A stretch of 41,171 nucleotides of DNA from contig CAJSZQ010000035.1 in the NCBI GenBank assembly GCA_910574185.1, positions 1 to 41,171 of the forward strand, in the 5' to 3' direction. The translations under genes were made by a program, and so were the position numbers. The DNA comes from Lachnospiraceae bacterium. Lineage in GTDB: Bacteria > Bacillota > Clostridia > Lachnospirales > Lachnospiraceae. Shown here piece by piece: positions 30,411 through 39,970 of the stretch (positions within the stretch are counted from its first letter, which is position 1; each line of letters opens with the position of its first letter). The notes beneath the pieces are model-generated. The model did not search any database. It was not told the origin of the DNA and saw nothing but the letters and a program-made list of their open reading frames with translations.

Positions 30411-31862
30411 ATGAAACGATGGACGCAGATGGTTGCTGTGGCTTTGATGGCGGCAATGATTGGCATTATGGCAATCGGATATCCGGGAATGGCCGCCGAG
30501 GCTCCGGGAAATAGCGAGGAACAAGATAAGCCGGAGAGTGAGATGACAGAGGAAGAGAAGGCGGAAAAAGAAGCGAAGGAAGCTCATGAGAGGGCGTTAA
30601 AAGAAGCGTATGAGCTGCCAGTGCAGACGAATAAAATAAAAAACTGGCCGAAAGGACCGGGTACATATGGAGACGCAGGCATTGTAATGGATGCGGACAG
30701 CGGTGCGATTCTGTATGCGAAAAATATTGATAAACACGAATATCCGGCGAGTATTACGAAAGTGTTGACGGCGCTTCTGGCATTTCAATACGGGGATATG
30801 ACCAGCCGGGTAACCATTTCAGAAGAAGCGCTGTTGTGTTTAGGGTCCGGTTATGCGTCTATCGGTCTAAAGCCGGGGAATGAAATTACTCTGGAGCAGG
30901 CTGTGTATGCGATGCTTCTTGCATCTGCCAATGAGACAGCCTATGCGGTAGGGGAGAATATTGCGGAGAGTCAGGGACACGAATATGACTGGTTTATAGA
31001 GCAGATGAACGAAAAATGTGCGAGTCTTGGCGGAAATAATTCAAATTTTATAAATACAAACGGCGTTTTTGATGAAAATCATTATACGTGTGCAAGGGAT
31101 ATGGCGCTGATAGGAAAGGCTTTGTTTGAATATCCTATGTTTTTCCAGATTTGCCAGACACAGCAGTACACAATACCAGAGTCTGATACGGTTGAAGAGC
31201 ACATTTTTCAGCAAAAACATCGTATGCTGCTTCAGGACAATGAAGATTATTATGAATATGCCATAGGAGGTAAAACTGGCTACACAACAGAGGCAGAGAA
31301 TACGCTGATTACTCTGGCTGATAATGGAGAGAAACGTCTGATTTGTGTGGTTTTACGAACTTATGGAGGACATCCGTATTCGGATACGAAGGCGCTTTTG
31401 GATTATGGTTTTGACAATTTCCATAAGGTTTTTATTCAAGAAAATGATGTGGAAGAGGATTATAGACGGATTGACAGCGGCGCGTATGTGATGCTTCCGG
31501 AGAAGGTGGAATTTGAGAAGTTAGAAAGGGAAATAGTATTTCATGAGGATGGAACGGATGACGCAACCGTAACTTACTTTTACAAAGATATGCCGGTTGG
31601 GACTTGTGAAGTGACAGTCAGCGGTAATTATTACAATAGGGAAAGAGCCGCGGAAAAAGAATTAGAAATGAAAGAAAAAGCCGAACAAAAATCAAAAAAA
31701 GAAGCGGCGGAAAAAGCGAAAGAAAAGAAAAAAGAGAAGGAGGAACGGTATAAGGCAGTAGCGGCTATTGGAGTAGCGGGGATACTTGCGGTTTGCGCTG
31801 CGATTGCCGGGGTGGTTACAAACATTTCCCGGAAAAGAAAGGAAAAGCGCAGAAGACGCTGA
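30411..31862 (+). CDS. dacF: D-alanyl-D-alanine carboxypeptidase (DacF-like)
   Basis: A 483-residue penicillin-binding carboxypeptidase. A signal peptide (about 1-29, ending in GMAAEA) is followed by an acidic linker. The S11 peptidase domain has SITK (S114, K117), SAN (172-174) and KTG (288-290). It trims the last D-Ala of peptidoglycan stems. The C-terminus is odd: a long Glu/Lys helix (about 410-445) and then a membrane segment at about 447-468 with a basic tail (SRKRKEKRRRR). DacF relatives usually end in an amphipathic anchor instead. GGAGG precedes the start. Confidence 0.9.
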   Translation: MKRWTQMVAVALMAAMIGIMAIGYPGMAAEAPGNSEEQDKPESEMTEEEKAEKEAKEAHERALKEAYELPVQTNKIKNWPKGPGTYGDAGIVMDADSGAILYAKNIDKHEYPASITKVLTALLAFQYGDMTSRVTISEEALLCLGSGYASIGLKPGNEITLEQAVYAMLLASANETAYAVGENIAESQGHEYDWFIEQMNEKCASLGGNNSNFINTNGVFDENHYTCARDMALIGKALFEYPMFFQICQTQQYTIPESDTVEEHIFQQKHRMLLQDNEDYYEYAIGGKTGYTTEAENTLITLADNGEKRLICVVLRTYGGHPYSDTKALLDYGFDNFHKVFIQENDVEEDYRRIDSGAYVMLPEKVEFEKLEREIVFHEDGTDDATVTYFYKDMPVGTCEVTVSGNYYNRERAAEKELEMKEKAEQKSKKEAAEKAKEKKKEKEERYKAVAAIGVAGILAVCAAIAGVVTNISRKRKEKRRRR

Positions 31863-31971
31863 AAGATACAATTGTTACGGGTCATTCACCTGCCGAACGC
31901 GGATAGAATCAGGAGCCTGTTTGAAAAAAGTCTTGACGGGTTCTGGGGTTGTCGACTATAATTACATCGTG

Positions 31972-32249
31972 TAAAAAATGATGACGAAGACAGTAAGATG
32001 TTTTGAAAACGCAAGCGAGCCGGGGAGGGTGGAAGACCGGTGTGAGTAGGAGCAGTCTGAACATCACTTCCGAGTTGCGGTTGTCGAACGGTTTTTTCTG
32101 TCAGGTTACGGCAAAGACAGGATGTGGAGGATTAAGTAGATACCGACGGAGTTCCCCCGTTACAGGGAAGGCATATAGATGAAGTATGTTTAGGTGGTTA
32201 ATAAACGAGGTGATTGAGCTTTCGTCCTATTCAGGACGGAAGCTTTTTT
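31972..32249 (+). promoter_or_regulatory. T-box riboswitch for isoleucine, upstream of ileS
   Basis: The leader has the T-box order: stem I beginning near GATGACGAAGACAGTAAG, a specifier loop with AACATCAC where ATC (32063-32065) is an Ile codon, and the antiterminator bulge AGGTGGTTAA (32192-32201). In the bulge TGGT pairs with tRNA ACCA. The terminator stem AGCTTTCGTCC/GGACGGAAGCT then leads to TTTTTT. Uncharged tRNA-Ile would turn on ileS. The bulge is more degenerate than the usual AGGGTGGTACCGCG. Confidence 0.88.
32217..32249 (+). terminator. T-box terminator of ileS leader
   Basis: AGCTTTCGTCC pairs with GGACGGAAGCT (one G-T pair) around TATTCA, followed by six T. It ends the leader when tRNA-Ile is charged. 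Confidence 0.85.
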
Positions 32250-32285
32250 ATGCTATAGGAAACATCGTTCCCTATAGCATAAAAA
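32245..32285 (+). promoter_or_regulatory. 15-bp hairpin that includes the terminator T run
   Basis: TTTTTATGCTATAGG and CCTATAGCATAAAAA are exact complements around an 11-base loop. The 5' arm is the T tract of the T-box terminator. It could form only after readthrough, and may protect the ileS mRNA 5' region or mark a processing site. Confidence 0.65.
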
Positions 32286-32437
32286 CCTTCCGGGGGATGT
32301 GCTTTAACATTCTTTGTTCACATACTGGAAATTTCGTTTTCTGTATGACAGAACCCTGGTGTATAGGCCGCTTGAATTAATCCAAATGCCAGGCGGTCAG
32401 AATACTTGTTTTTTAAAACAGAAAAAGGAGGTTGGTT

Positions 32438-35400
32438 ATGTATAAGAAGGTTTCTACGGATTTAAAGTTCGTAGATCGTGAGAAGGCAGTAGAGAAATTT
32501 TGGCAGGAGAATCAGATTTTTGAGAAGAGTATGGAGAACCGAAAAGAGGGTGAGACGTATACCTTTTATGACGGTCCTCCGACGGCTAATGGAAAGCCGC
32601 ATATCGGTCATGTTCTTACCAGAGTTATTAAAGATATGATTCCGAGATACCGTACCATGAAAGGGTATATGGTACCCCGTAAGGCTGGCTGGGATACCCA
32701 TGGTCTTCCGGTAGAATTAGAAGTGGAAAAGCTTCTGGGACTAGACGGTAAGGAACAGATTGAGGAGTATGGTTTAGAGCCGTTTATCAATAAATGTAAG
32801 GAAAGCGTCTGGAAATACAAGGGAATGTGGGAAGATTTTTCCAGCACCGTCGGATTCTGGGCTGATATGGAGAATCCGTATGTAACATATCATAATGACT
32901 TTATTGAGTCGGAATGGTGGGCGCTGAAAAAGATTTGGGATAAAGGTCTTCTTTATAAGGGATTTAAGATTGTGCCTTATTGTCCGCGCTGCGGTACGCC
33001 GCTTTCTGCTCAGGAGGTAGCGCAAGGGTATAAAGATGTAAAAGAGCGTTCTGCAATCGTCCGTTTTAAAGCGAAGGGGGAGGATGCTTATATCCTTGCA
33101 TGGACCACAACACCATGGACGCTGCCGTCGAATTTAGGTCTATGTGTAAATCCAAAGGAGACTTACGCGAAGGTGTCCTGCGTAGACGGTTATACCTATT
33201 ATATGGCGGAAGCGCTTCTGGATACAATTCTCGGACCTCTTGCAGAGGATGGAAAAGCGGCATATGAAGTGCTGGAAACTTATACCGGTAAGGATTTAGA
33301 ATTTAAAGAGTATGAGGCTCTTTATCAGTGCGCGGCAGATGGAATTGCAGGACAGCGCAAGAAAGCATTTTATGTGACCTGCGACGATTATGTAACACTG
33401 ACAGACGGTACTGGCGTGGTTCACATTGCTCCTGCGTTTGGTGAGGACGATGCGAAGGTTTGCCGCAAATACGATATGCCGTTCGTACAGCTTGTGGATG
33501 AGAAGGGCAACATGGCGGAATCTACGCCGTTTGCCGGACTTTTTGTAAAGAAAGCAGATCCGGAAGTGCTGAAGGACTTAGAGAGTAGGAAACTTCTGTT
33601 CTCTGCTCCGAAGTTTGAGCATAGCTATCCGCACTGCTGGAGATGCGATACGCCGCTGATTTACTATGCAAGAGAATCCTGGTTTATTAAGATGACCGAT
33701 GTAAAAGAGGATTTGATTGCTAATAATAATACGATTAACTGGATTCCGGAAAGTATTGGAAAGGGCCGCTTTGGGGACTGGCTGGAGAATGTTCAGGACT
33801 GGGGTATCAGCCGGAACCGTTACTGGGGTACGCCGCTTAATATCTGGGAGTGTGAATGTGGACATCAACATTCGATTGGAAGTATTGAGGAATTAAAGAG
33901 CATGTCGGACAATTGTCCAGAGGATATTGAGCTTCATCGTCCTTATATTGACGAGGTAACCATTCGGTGTCCGGAATGCGGGAAACCGATGCATCGGGTG
34001 CCCGAAGTTATAGACTGTTGGTTTGACAGCGGCTCGATGCCTTTTGCACAGCACCATTATCCATTTGAGAATAAAGAGCTGTTTGAGCAGCAGTTCCCGG
34101 CAAACTTTATTTCCGAGGCCGTAGACCAGACCAGAGGATGGTTTTACTCGCTGCTTGCAATTTCCACGCTTATTTTTAATGAAGCGCCGTATAAGAATGT
34201 AATCGTCCTGGGGCATGTTCAGGATGAGAATGGGCAGAAGATGAGTAAATCTAAGGGAAATGCCGTAGACCCGTTTGATGCGCTTGAGACCTATGGCGCG
34301 GATGCAATTCGTTGGTATTTCTATGTAAACAGCGCGCCCTGGCTGCCGAATCGTTTCCATGGCAAGGCTGTTGTGGAAGGACAGCGTAAATTTATGGGTA
34401 CGCTATGGAATACTTATGCATTTTTCGTTCTGTATGCGAATATTGATAAATTTGACGCGTCTAATTATACGTTAGAATATGATAAATTATCGGTTATGGA
34501 TAAATGGCTTCTGTCTAAGCTGAATACTCTTATCAAGACGGTGGATGAGAACCTTGAAAATTATCGGATTCCAGAGACGGCCAGAGCGCTGCAGGATTTT
34601 GTAGACGAGATGAGTAACTGGTACGTAAGACGAAGCCGCGAGCGTTTCTGGGCTAAGGGAATGGAACAGGATAAGATTAATGCATACATGACGCTGTATA
34701 CTGCTTTGGTTGAATGTTGTAAAGCAGCGGCGCCGATGATTCCATTTATGACCGAGGAGATTTACCAGAACTTGGTAAAGAGCGTTAATAAGGAAGCGCC
34801 GGAAAGCATACATCTGTGCGATTTTCCGGTTTCAGATGAAACAAGAATTGATAAAGAACTGGAAGCAAATATGGAAGAGGTTCTGAAATTAGTCGTAATG
34901 GGACGGGCGTGTCGAAATACAGCGAATATTAAGAACCGTCAGCCAATCGGCCAGATGTTTGTAAAGGCTGATTTTACTCTGCCGGAATTTTATCAGGAGA
35001 TTGTAAAGGAGGAGCTGAATGTAAAAGCTGTAACATTTACACAAGATGTAAGGGACTTTACTTCTTATACTTTTAAACCTCAGCTAAAGACAGTGGGGCC
35101 AAAATATGGTAAAATGTTAGGTGGAATTAAGACTGCACTCAGTGAACTGGATGGGAATGCAGCGATGGATGAATTGAATGCGTCCGATGCGTTAAAACTT
35201 ACGATAAACGGACAGGAGATTACCCTGTTCCGGGAAGACCTTCTGATTGAGACAGCTCAGATGGAGGGGTATGTGTCTGAGAATGATAATGGAATTACAG
35301 TTGTGTTAGATACCAACTTATCAGAAGAGCTCCTGGAAGAAGGATTTGTCCGAGAGATTATCAGCAAAGTTCAGACTATGCGTAAGGAGGCTGATTTTGA

Positions 35401-35590
35401 AGTGATGGATCAGATTGCCATCACTTATGAAGGAAGCGAGAAAGCAGCAAGGGTATTTGCAGATAATGCAGAGACTATCAGTTCTGAAACACTGGCTCAG
35501 ACCGTTGCATGCGCAGCTCCGGCAGGATATGTGAAAGAGTGGAAAATTAACGGTGAGAAAGTGACACTTGGTGTAGAAAAATTAGGATAA
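32438..35590 (+). CDS. ileS: Isoleucyl-tRNA synthetase
   Basis: A 1050-residue class I synthetase that charges tRNA-Ile. GPPTANGKPHIGHVLTRVIK holds the HIGH motif and GQKMSKSKGNAVDPFDAL the KMSKS motif near residue 600. The editing domain includes TTTPWTLPSNLGL and GTGVVHIAPAFGEDD. It is the long bacterial type II/eukaryote-like IleRS, as often found in Clostridia; that class tends to tolerate mupirocin. Zinc-type CPRCG and CPECG pairs are present. The start at 32438 has AAAGGAGG six bases ahead. Confidence 0.97.
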   Translation: MYKKVSTDLKFVDREKAVEKFWQENQIFEKSMENRKEGETYTFYDGPPTANGKPHIGHVLTRVIKDMIPRYRTMKGYMVPRKAGWDTHGLPVELEVEKLLGLDGKEQIEEYGLEPFINKCKESVWKYKGMWEDFSSTVGFWADMENPYVTYHNDFIESEWWALKKIWDKGLLYKGFKIVPYCPRCGTPLSAQEVAQGYKDVKERSAIVRFKAKGEDAYILAWTTTPWTLPSNLGLCVNPKETYAKVSCVDGYTYYMAEALLDTILGPLAEDGKAAYEVLETYTGKDLEFKEYEALYQCAADGIAGQRKKAFYVTCDDYVTLTDGTGVVHIAPAFGEDDAKVCRKYDMPFVQLVDEKGNMAESTPFAGLFVKKADPEVLKDLESRKLLFSAPKFEHSYPHCWRCDTPLIYYARESWFIKMTDVKEDLIANNNTINWIPESIGKGRFGDWLENVQDWGISRNRYWGTPLNIWECECGHQHSIGSIEELKSMSDNCPEDIELHRPYIDEVTIRCPECGKPMHRVPEVIDCWFDSGSMPFAQHHYPFENKELFEQQFPANFISEAVDQTRGWFYSLLAISTLIFNEAPYKNVIVLGHVQDENGQKMSKSKGNAVDPFDALETYGADAIRWYFYVNSAPWLPNRFHGKAVVEGQRKFMGTLWNTYAFFVLYANIDKFDASNYTLEYDKLSVMDKWLLSKLNTLIKTVDENLENYRIPETARALQDFVDEMSNWYVRRSRERFWAKGMEQDKINAYMTLYTALVECCKAAAPMIPFMTEEIYQNLVKSVNKEAPESIHLCDFPVSDETRIDKELEANMEEVLKLVVMGRACRNTANIKNRQPIGQMFVKADFTLPEFYQEIVKEELNVKAVTFTQDVRDFTSYTFKPQLKTVGPKYGKMLGGIKTALSELDGNAAMDELNASDALKLTINGQEITLFREDLLIETAQMEGYVSENDNGITVVLDTNLSEELLEEGFVREIISKVQTMRKEADFEVMDQIAITYEGSEKAARVFADNAETISSETLAQTVACAAPAGYVKEWKINGEKVTLGVEKLG

Positions 35591-35606
35591 GAGGGAATGA
35601 AAAGCT

Positions 35607-38075
35607 ATGAATGCAAGATTTGAAAAAACAACATTTAAAAAAGAGGTACTGGATAACTGCAGACGCCTGTTCCGTAAGGAGTTAGCAGAGGCTTCTCCGC
35701 AGGAACAGTATCAGGCGGTTTCTTACGCTGTGAAAGAAGCGATTATCGACGACTGGATGGCAACCCAGAAGCAGTTCGATAAAGAAGACCCGAAGATTGT
35801 ATATTATATGTCTATGGAGTTTTTAATGGGTCGTGCACTTGGCAATAATCTGATTAATATGACTGCTTATAAAGAAGTAAAAGAAGCTCTTGAGGAGATG
35901 AATATTAACCTGAACTTCGTTGAGGACCAGGAGCTTGATCCGGCTCTTGGAAACGGAGGTTTGGGACGGCTGGCAGCATGTTTCCTGGATTCTTTGGCAT
36001 CTCTCGGTTATGCGGCTTACGGATGCGGTATCCGTTATCATTATGGTATGTTTAAACAGCAGATAGAGAATGGTCATCAGGTTGAGAAACCGGATAACTG
36101 GTTAAGATATGGTAATCCATTTGAACTTAGAAGACCGGAATATGCGAAGGAAATTCGATTTGGCGGTAATATTCGTGTTGAATATGACGATGCGACAGGT
36201 AAGACATTGTTTAAGCAGGAGAATTTTGAGTCGGTTCGTGCGGTACCTTATGATTATCCAATTGTTGGTTATAACAATAACCAGGTTAATACACTGCGTA
36301 TCTGGGATGCAGAACCAATTGTAGACTTCCAGCTAGAGTCGTTCGACAGGGGAGATTATTTAAAAGCGGTTGAACAGCAGAATTTGGCAAAGACCATTGT
36401 AGACGTGTTGTATCCGAACGACAATCATTATGCAGGAAAGGAACTTCGTCTGAAACAGCAGTATTTCTTCGTATCTGCAAGTCTTCAGGCAGCAGTTGCA
36501 AGATATATGGGAGACCATGACGACGTGCGCAAGCTTTATGAGAAGGCAACTTTCCAGATGAATGATACTCATCCGACTGTTGCTGTCGCAGAGCTTATGA
36601 GAATCCTTCTGGATGATTATCAGCTGGGATGGAACGAGGCATGGGATGTTACGACAAAGTCCTGTGCGTATACGAACCATACGATTATGGCAGAGGCGCT
36701 TGAGAAATGGCCGGTTGACTTATTCTCTAAGCTTCTTCCAAGAATTTACCAGATTATTCAGGAAATTGACCGCCGCTTCCTGCTTGAAGTGGAAGCCACG
36801 TATCCGGGTAATTACGATAAGGTAAAGAATATGGCGATTATCCGGGACGGCCAGGTGAAGATGGCGCATCTTGCTATTGTTGCGGGTTATTCTGTCAATG
36901 GTGTTGCAAGGCTTCACACAGAAATTCTTAAAAAACGTGAGCTTAAGGATTTCTATGAGATGATGCCTCAGAAATTCAACAATAAGACCAACGGAATCAC
37001 CCAGAGACGTTTCCTGATGCATGGTAATCCTCTGCTTGCCGACTGGGTAACGAAAAAGCTTGGAACGGATAAATGGGCGACAGATCTGTCATTGATGTCA
37101 GGACTTAAAAAGTATGCGGACGACGAGAAGGCTCTGAAGGAGTTCATGGAGATTAAATTTAAGAACAAAGAACGTCTTGCCGCTTATATCTTGCAGCACA
37201 ACGGCATCAAGGTTGACCCGCGTTCGATGTTTGACGTACAGGTAAAGAGACTTCATGAGTATAAGCGTCAGCTTTTGAACATTCTGCATGTGATGTATCT
37301 GTACAACAGACTCAAAGACAATCCGGGCATGGAGTTCTATCCAAGAACATTTATTTTCGGAGCGAAGGCTTCGGCGGGATATATTCGTGCAAAGGAGATT
37401 ATCAAACTAATCAATTCGGTTGCCGACGTGGTGAATAATGATAAGAATGTAAATGGCAAATTAAAGGTAGTATTTATCGAGGATTATCGTGTATCCAACG
37501 CAGAGCTGATTTTTGCGGCGGCAGATGTGAGCGAACAGATTTCTACCGCGTCGAAGGAGGCGTCCGGAACCGGTAATATGAAGTTTATGTTGAACGGCGC
37601 TCCGACTATCGGTACCATGGACGGCGCGAATGTGGAGATTGTAGAAGAAGTAGGCGCAGAGAACGCATTTATCTTCGGACTGAGTTCTGACGAGGTTATG
37701 AATTACGAGAAGAACGGCGGGTACAATCCATATGATATTTATAATAACGACGAAGAAATCCGCCGGGTTGTAAATCAGCTTGTAGACGGCACATATGCAA
37801 ATGGCGACACAGAGAAATATCGCGATTTATATAACTGTCTGCTGAATAAAAAAGGCAGCGACCGTCCCGATATGTATTTTATTCTGAAAGATTTCCGGGC
37901 TTATGCACAGGCACAGGAAAAGGTGGAGGAAGCATACAGAGATGAGGAAGGCTGGGCAAAAAAAGCGCTTCTTAATACGGCTTGCTGCGGTAAATTCTCT
38001 TCTGACCGGACAATTGAAGAGTATGTGTCAGATATTTGGCATTTGGATAAGATTTCTGTTGAAGTTGACGGATAA
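35607..38075 (+). CDS. glgP: Glycogen/starch phosphorylase
   Basis: An 822-residue GT35 phosphorylase that releases glucose-1-phosphate from alpha-glucans. MSMEFLMGRALGNNLINM is the N-terminal motif and LGNGGLGRLAACFLDSLASL the glycine-rich glucan region. EASGTGNMKFMLNGAPTIGT, near residue 650, contains the PLP lysine. Length fits the family. It begins 16 bases after ileS, so the two are probably cotranscribed. No regulatory phosphorylation site is evident. Confidence 0.97.
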   Translation: MNARFEKTTFKKEVLDNCRRLFRKELAEASPQEQYQAVSYAVKEAIIDDWMATQKQFDKEDPKIVYYMSMEFLMGRALGNNLINMTAYKEVKEALEEMNINLNFVEDQELDPALGNGGLGRLAACFLDSLASLGYAAYGCGIRYHYGMFKQQIENGHQVEKPDNWLRYGNPFELRRPEYAKEIRFGGNIRVEYDDATGKTLFKQENFESVRAVPYDYPIVGYNNNQVNTLRIWDAEPIVDFQLESFDRGDYLKAVEQQNLAKTIVDVLYPNDNHYAGKELRLKQQYFFVSASLQAAVARYMGDHDDVRKLYEKATFQMNDTHPTVAVAELMRILLDDYQLGWNEAWDVTTKSCAYTNHTIMAEALEKWPVDLFSKLLPRIYQIIQEIDRRFLLEVEATYPGNYDKVKNMAIIRDGQVKMAHLAIVAGYSVNGVARLHTEILKKRELKDFYEMMPQKFNNKTNGITQRRFLMHGNPLLADWVTKKLGTDKWATDLSLMSGLKKYADDEKALKEFMEIKFKNKERLAAYILQHNGIKVDPRSMFDVQVKRLHEYKRQLLNILHVMYLYNRLKDNPGMEFYPRTFIFGAKASAGYIRAKEIIKLINSVADVVNNDKNVNGKLKVVFIEDYRVSNAELIFAAADVSEQISTASKEASGTGNMKFMLNGAPTIGTMDGANVEIVEEVGAENAFIFGLSSDEVMNYEKNGGYNPYDIYNNDEEIRRVVNQLVDGTYANGDTEKYRDLYNCLLNKKGSDRPDMYFILKDFRAYAQAQEKVEEAYRDEEGWAKKALLNTACCGKFSSDRTIEEYVSDIWHLDKISVEVDG

Positions 38076-38091
38076 TTATCGGACAGGATGT

Positions 38092-38120
38092 GAATAAAAT
38101 AAAAAGTCTTCTCATACATT
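38092..38120 (+). promoter_or_regulatory. Possible sigma-E-type promoter upstream of spoIID
   Basis: GAATAAA, 14 bases and CATACATT match the spacing and -10 of the sporulation sigma-E consensus known from Bacillus (-10 CATACA-T). spoIID is a sigma-E gene there. The -35 is weak. Confidence 0.5.
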
Positions 38121-38140
38121 AAGACATGGGAGGGCTTTTT

Positions 38141-39028
38141 ATGTTACAGAAAATGAAACGACTGGGAAGCTATCTATTAATTATTGTACTGCTCCCGTAT
38201 ATTATTACCGTTTTTCTGAATGGACCGGCCGTAACAACCTCTGCAAATGTGGATGAGGGATATATCATGGTAGAAAACGAAGGTAAGGAAACGGAAATGT
38301 CTATTGAGGAGTATTGTATAGGAAGGCTGGCAAAAGAAATACCGGCTTCTTATGAAGAAGAGGCGCTGAAAGCGCAGGCAGTGTTGGTGCGGACGACTGT
38401 TTACGGTCAGATTCTGGAAGGAGGAAGCGGCGTAGTACTACCGGACGAGTTCTGGACGGCAGATGAAATGCGAAAACAGTGGGGAGGCAGAAAGTACAAT
38501 ACATATTATGACAAACTAAAATCCGCCTGGGAGCAGACAGATGGACAAGTGCTGATGTATGGGGATAAGCCGGCAAATGTACCTTATTGCAGGCTGACAA
38601 ACGGTAATACTAGAGACGGGGCAGAGGTACTTGGAAGCGAGGATTACCCCTATCTGAAAATAAAAGAATGTCCGTTGGATATCGAGTCAAAGGAGCAGAT
38701 GAGGACTATTATTTTGGAAGAGATGGATGTTGAGGTAACCAGTACGGATACGGCCGGTTATGTGCTTGGCGTCCGGGTGGGTGAAGAAACGGTAAGCGGG
38801 GAAGAATTTCGGAAGACATATGGACTTGCTTCCAGTTGTTTTACCTTACAGAACTATGAGGGAAAGCTTCGGATTACTACCAGAGGAGTTGGGCATGGCC
38901 TGGGAATGAGCCAGTATACGGCAAATCGGATGGCGAAGGACGGAGGATTGTTTAGCGAAATCCTGACTTATTTTTTTGAAGGTACAGAATTGAAAGAAGT
39001 TACAGATATTGTGAGAGATACTGAATAA
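38141..39028 (+). CDS. spoIID: Stage II sporulation protein D (lytic transglycosylase)
   Basis: A 295-residue membrane-anchored enzyme. A basic start and membrane helix (about 10-27) precede the SpoIID domain: EEYCIGRLAKEIPASYEEEAL then KAQAVLVRTTVYG, where the E of AKEIP is the catalytic glutamate. The C-terminal ITTRGVGHGLGMSQYTANRM is the family hallmark. In sporulation it cuts glycan strands so the mother-cell membrane can engulf the forespore. The start has a GGGAGGG ribosome site. Next comes spoIIQ, the conserved clostridial order. Confidence 0.93.
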   Translation: MLQKMKRLGSYLLIIVLLPYIITVFLNGPAVTTSANVDEGYIMVENEGKETEMSIEEYCIGRLAKEIPASYEEEALKAQAVLVRTTVYGQILEGGSGVVLPDEFWTADEMRKQWGGRKYNTYYDKLKSAWEQTDGQVLMYGDKPANVPYCRLTNGNTRDGAEVLGSEDYPYLKIKECPLDIESKEQMRTIILEEMDVEVTSTDTAGYVLGVRVGEETVSGEEFRKTYGLASSCFTLQNYEGKLRITTRGVGHGLGMSQYTANRMAKDGGLFSEILTYFFEGTELKEVTDIVRDTE

Positions 39029-39070
39029 AAGCATAGGCTTCTGGTAAAAATATAGCCAGAGGTGATGAAT

Positions 39071-39832
39071 ATGAAAAAGAGGCCAAAGCCTTCAAGAAAA
39101 AGAGGTGCGTCTGTTGGAATTGCAATTTGTTTTGCGGCGGCAGTTGCGATTGTGGGAACATATACACTGAAGAGTTACCAGGAATCTGACCGTCAGGAGG
39201 CCAGTACGATGGACGAGACCAACGGCGACAAGAACAAGACGAAGGTGCAGACAAAATCAGCAAATACAGACAGGCTGGTTATCAGTACAAAGGATGATGA
39301 AAAAGAGAAAGAAACAGAAGAAGTGAAGGAAGAAATCGGCGAAGGTTCTGCAGATGAAGCGCAGGATGTTCCGTTAAATACGACGGAGACAGCCGGAAGC
39401 GGAACGGCTCTTAATTTTACCGAAAGCAGTCAGCTATTGTGGCCGGTAAACGGGCAGATACTGTTGAATTTCAGCATGGATAAAACCGTATATTTCTCTA
39501 CCCTCGACCAGTATAAGTATAATCCGGCGCTGATTATTTCCGGCGCGGAAGGAGATCAGGTTATCAGCGGCGCGGCAGGAGTGGTAAAATCCATCGACGT
39601 GTCGGCTCAGACGGGTACGACAGTTAATCTGGACTTGGGAAATGGTTACGAGCTGTTTGTAGGGCAGCTTAAGGAAGTTCCGGTAAACACTGGAGATTAT
39701 GTGAATGCAAATACAGTTATCGGATATGTGAGCCAGCCGACCAAGTATTATTCTGTAGAAGGCTGTAATGTATATTATGAGATGCGTAAAGACGGACAGC
39801 CAATTGATCCGCTTCAGTTCGTGGACGAGTAG
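39071..39832 (+). CDS. spoIIQ: SpoIIQ-like forespore membrane protein, degenerate M23 domain
   Basis: A 253-residue protein with a basic start, a membrane helix at about 13-32 (ASVGIAICFAAAVAIVGTYT), a long charged linker, then an M23/LytM fold at about 125-250: LWPVNGQILLNFSMDKTVYF, ISGAAGVVKSIDVSAQTGTT, and VYYEMRKDGQPIDPLQFV. The zinc ligands of active M23 peptidases (HxxxD and HxH) are not present, so it is likely structural. SpoIIQ holds the forespore side of the SpoIIIAH channel. The start follows AGAGGTGATGAAT. Confidence 0.88.
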   Translation: MKKRPKPSRKRGASVGIAICFAAAVAIVGTYTLKSYQESDRQEASTMDETNGDKNKTKVQTKSANTDRLVISTKDDEKEKETEEVKEEIGEGSADEAQDVPLNTTETAGSGTALNFTESSQLLWPVNGQILLNFSMDKTVYFSTLDQYKYNPALIISGAEGDQVISGAAGVVKSIDVSAQTGTTVNLDLGNGYELFVGQLKEVPVNTGDYVNANTVIGYVSQPTKYYSVEGCNVYYEMRKDGQPIDPLQFVDE

Positions 39833-39888
39833 ACAAGAATAAGAACAATAAGCTGCTAATCGCAGGGCGAAGAGTGACACAAAAATGT

Positions 39889-39912
39889 AAAAGCCGGGCA
39901 TTCCCGGCTTTT
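39889..39912 (+). terminator. Terminator after spoIIQ
   Basis: AAAAGCCGGG and CCCGGCTTTT form a perfect 10-bp stem with a four-base loop and T tail. It ends the spoIID-spoIIQ unit. Confidence 0.85.
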
Positions 39913-39970
39913 ATTATATGTAGGAAAGAAGCGGATATTATGCTATCCTGTTATTAAGGAGGAAATAGTG

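Noticed and set aside
31972..32285. Another riboswitch class, such as SAM or lysine
   Set aside because: The ATC specifier, TGG bulge and terminator before ileS identify a T-box.
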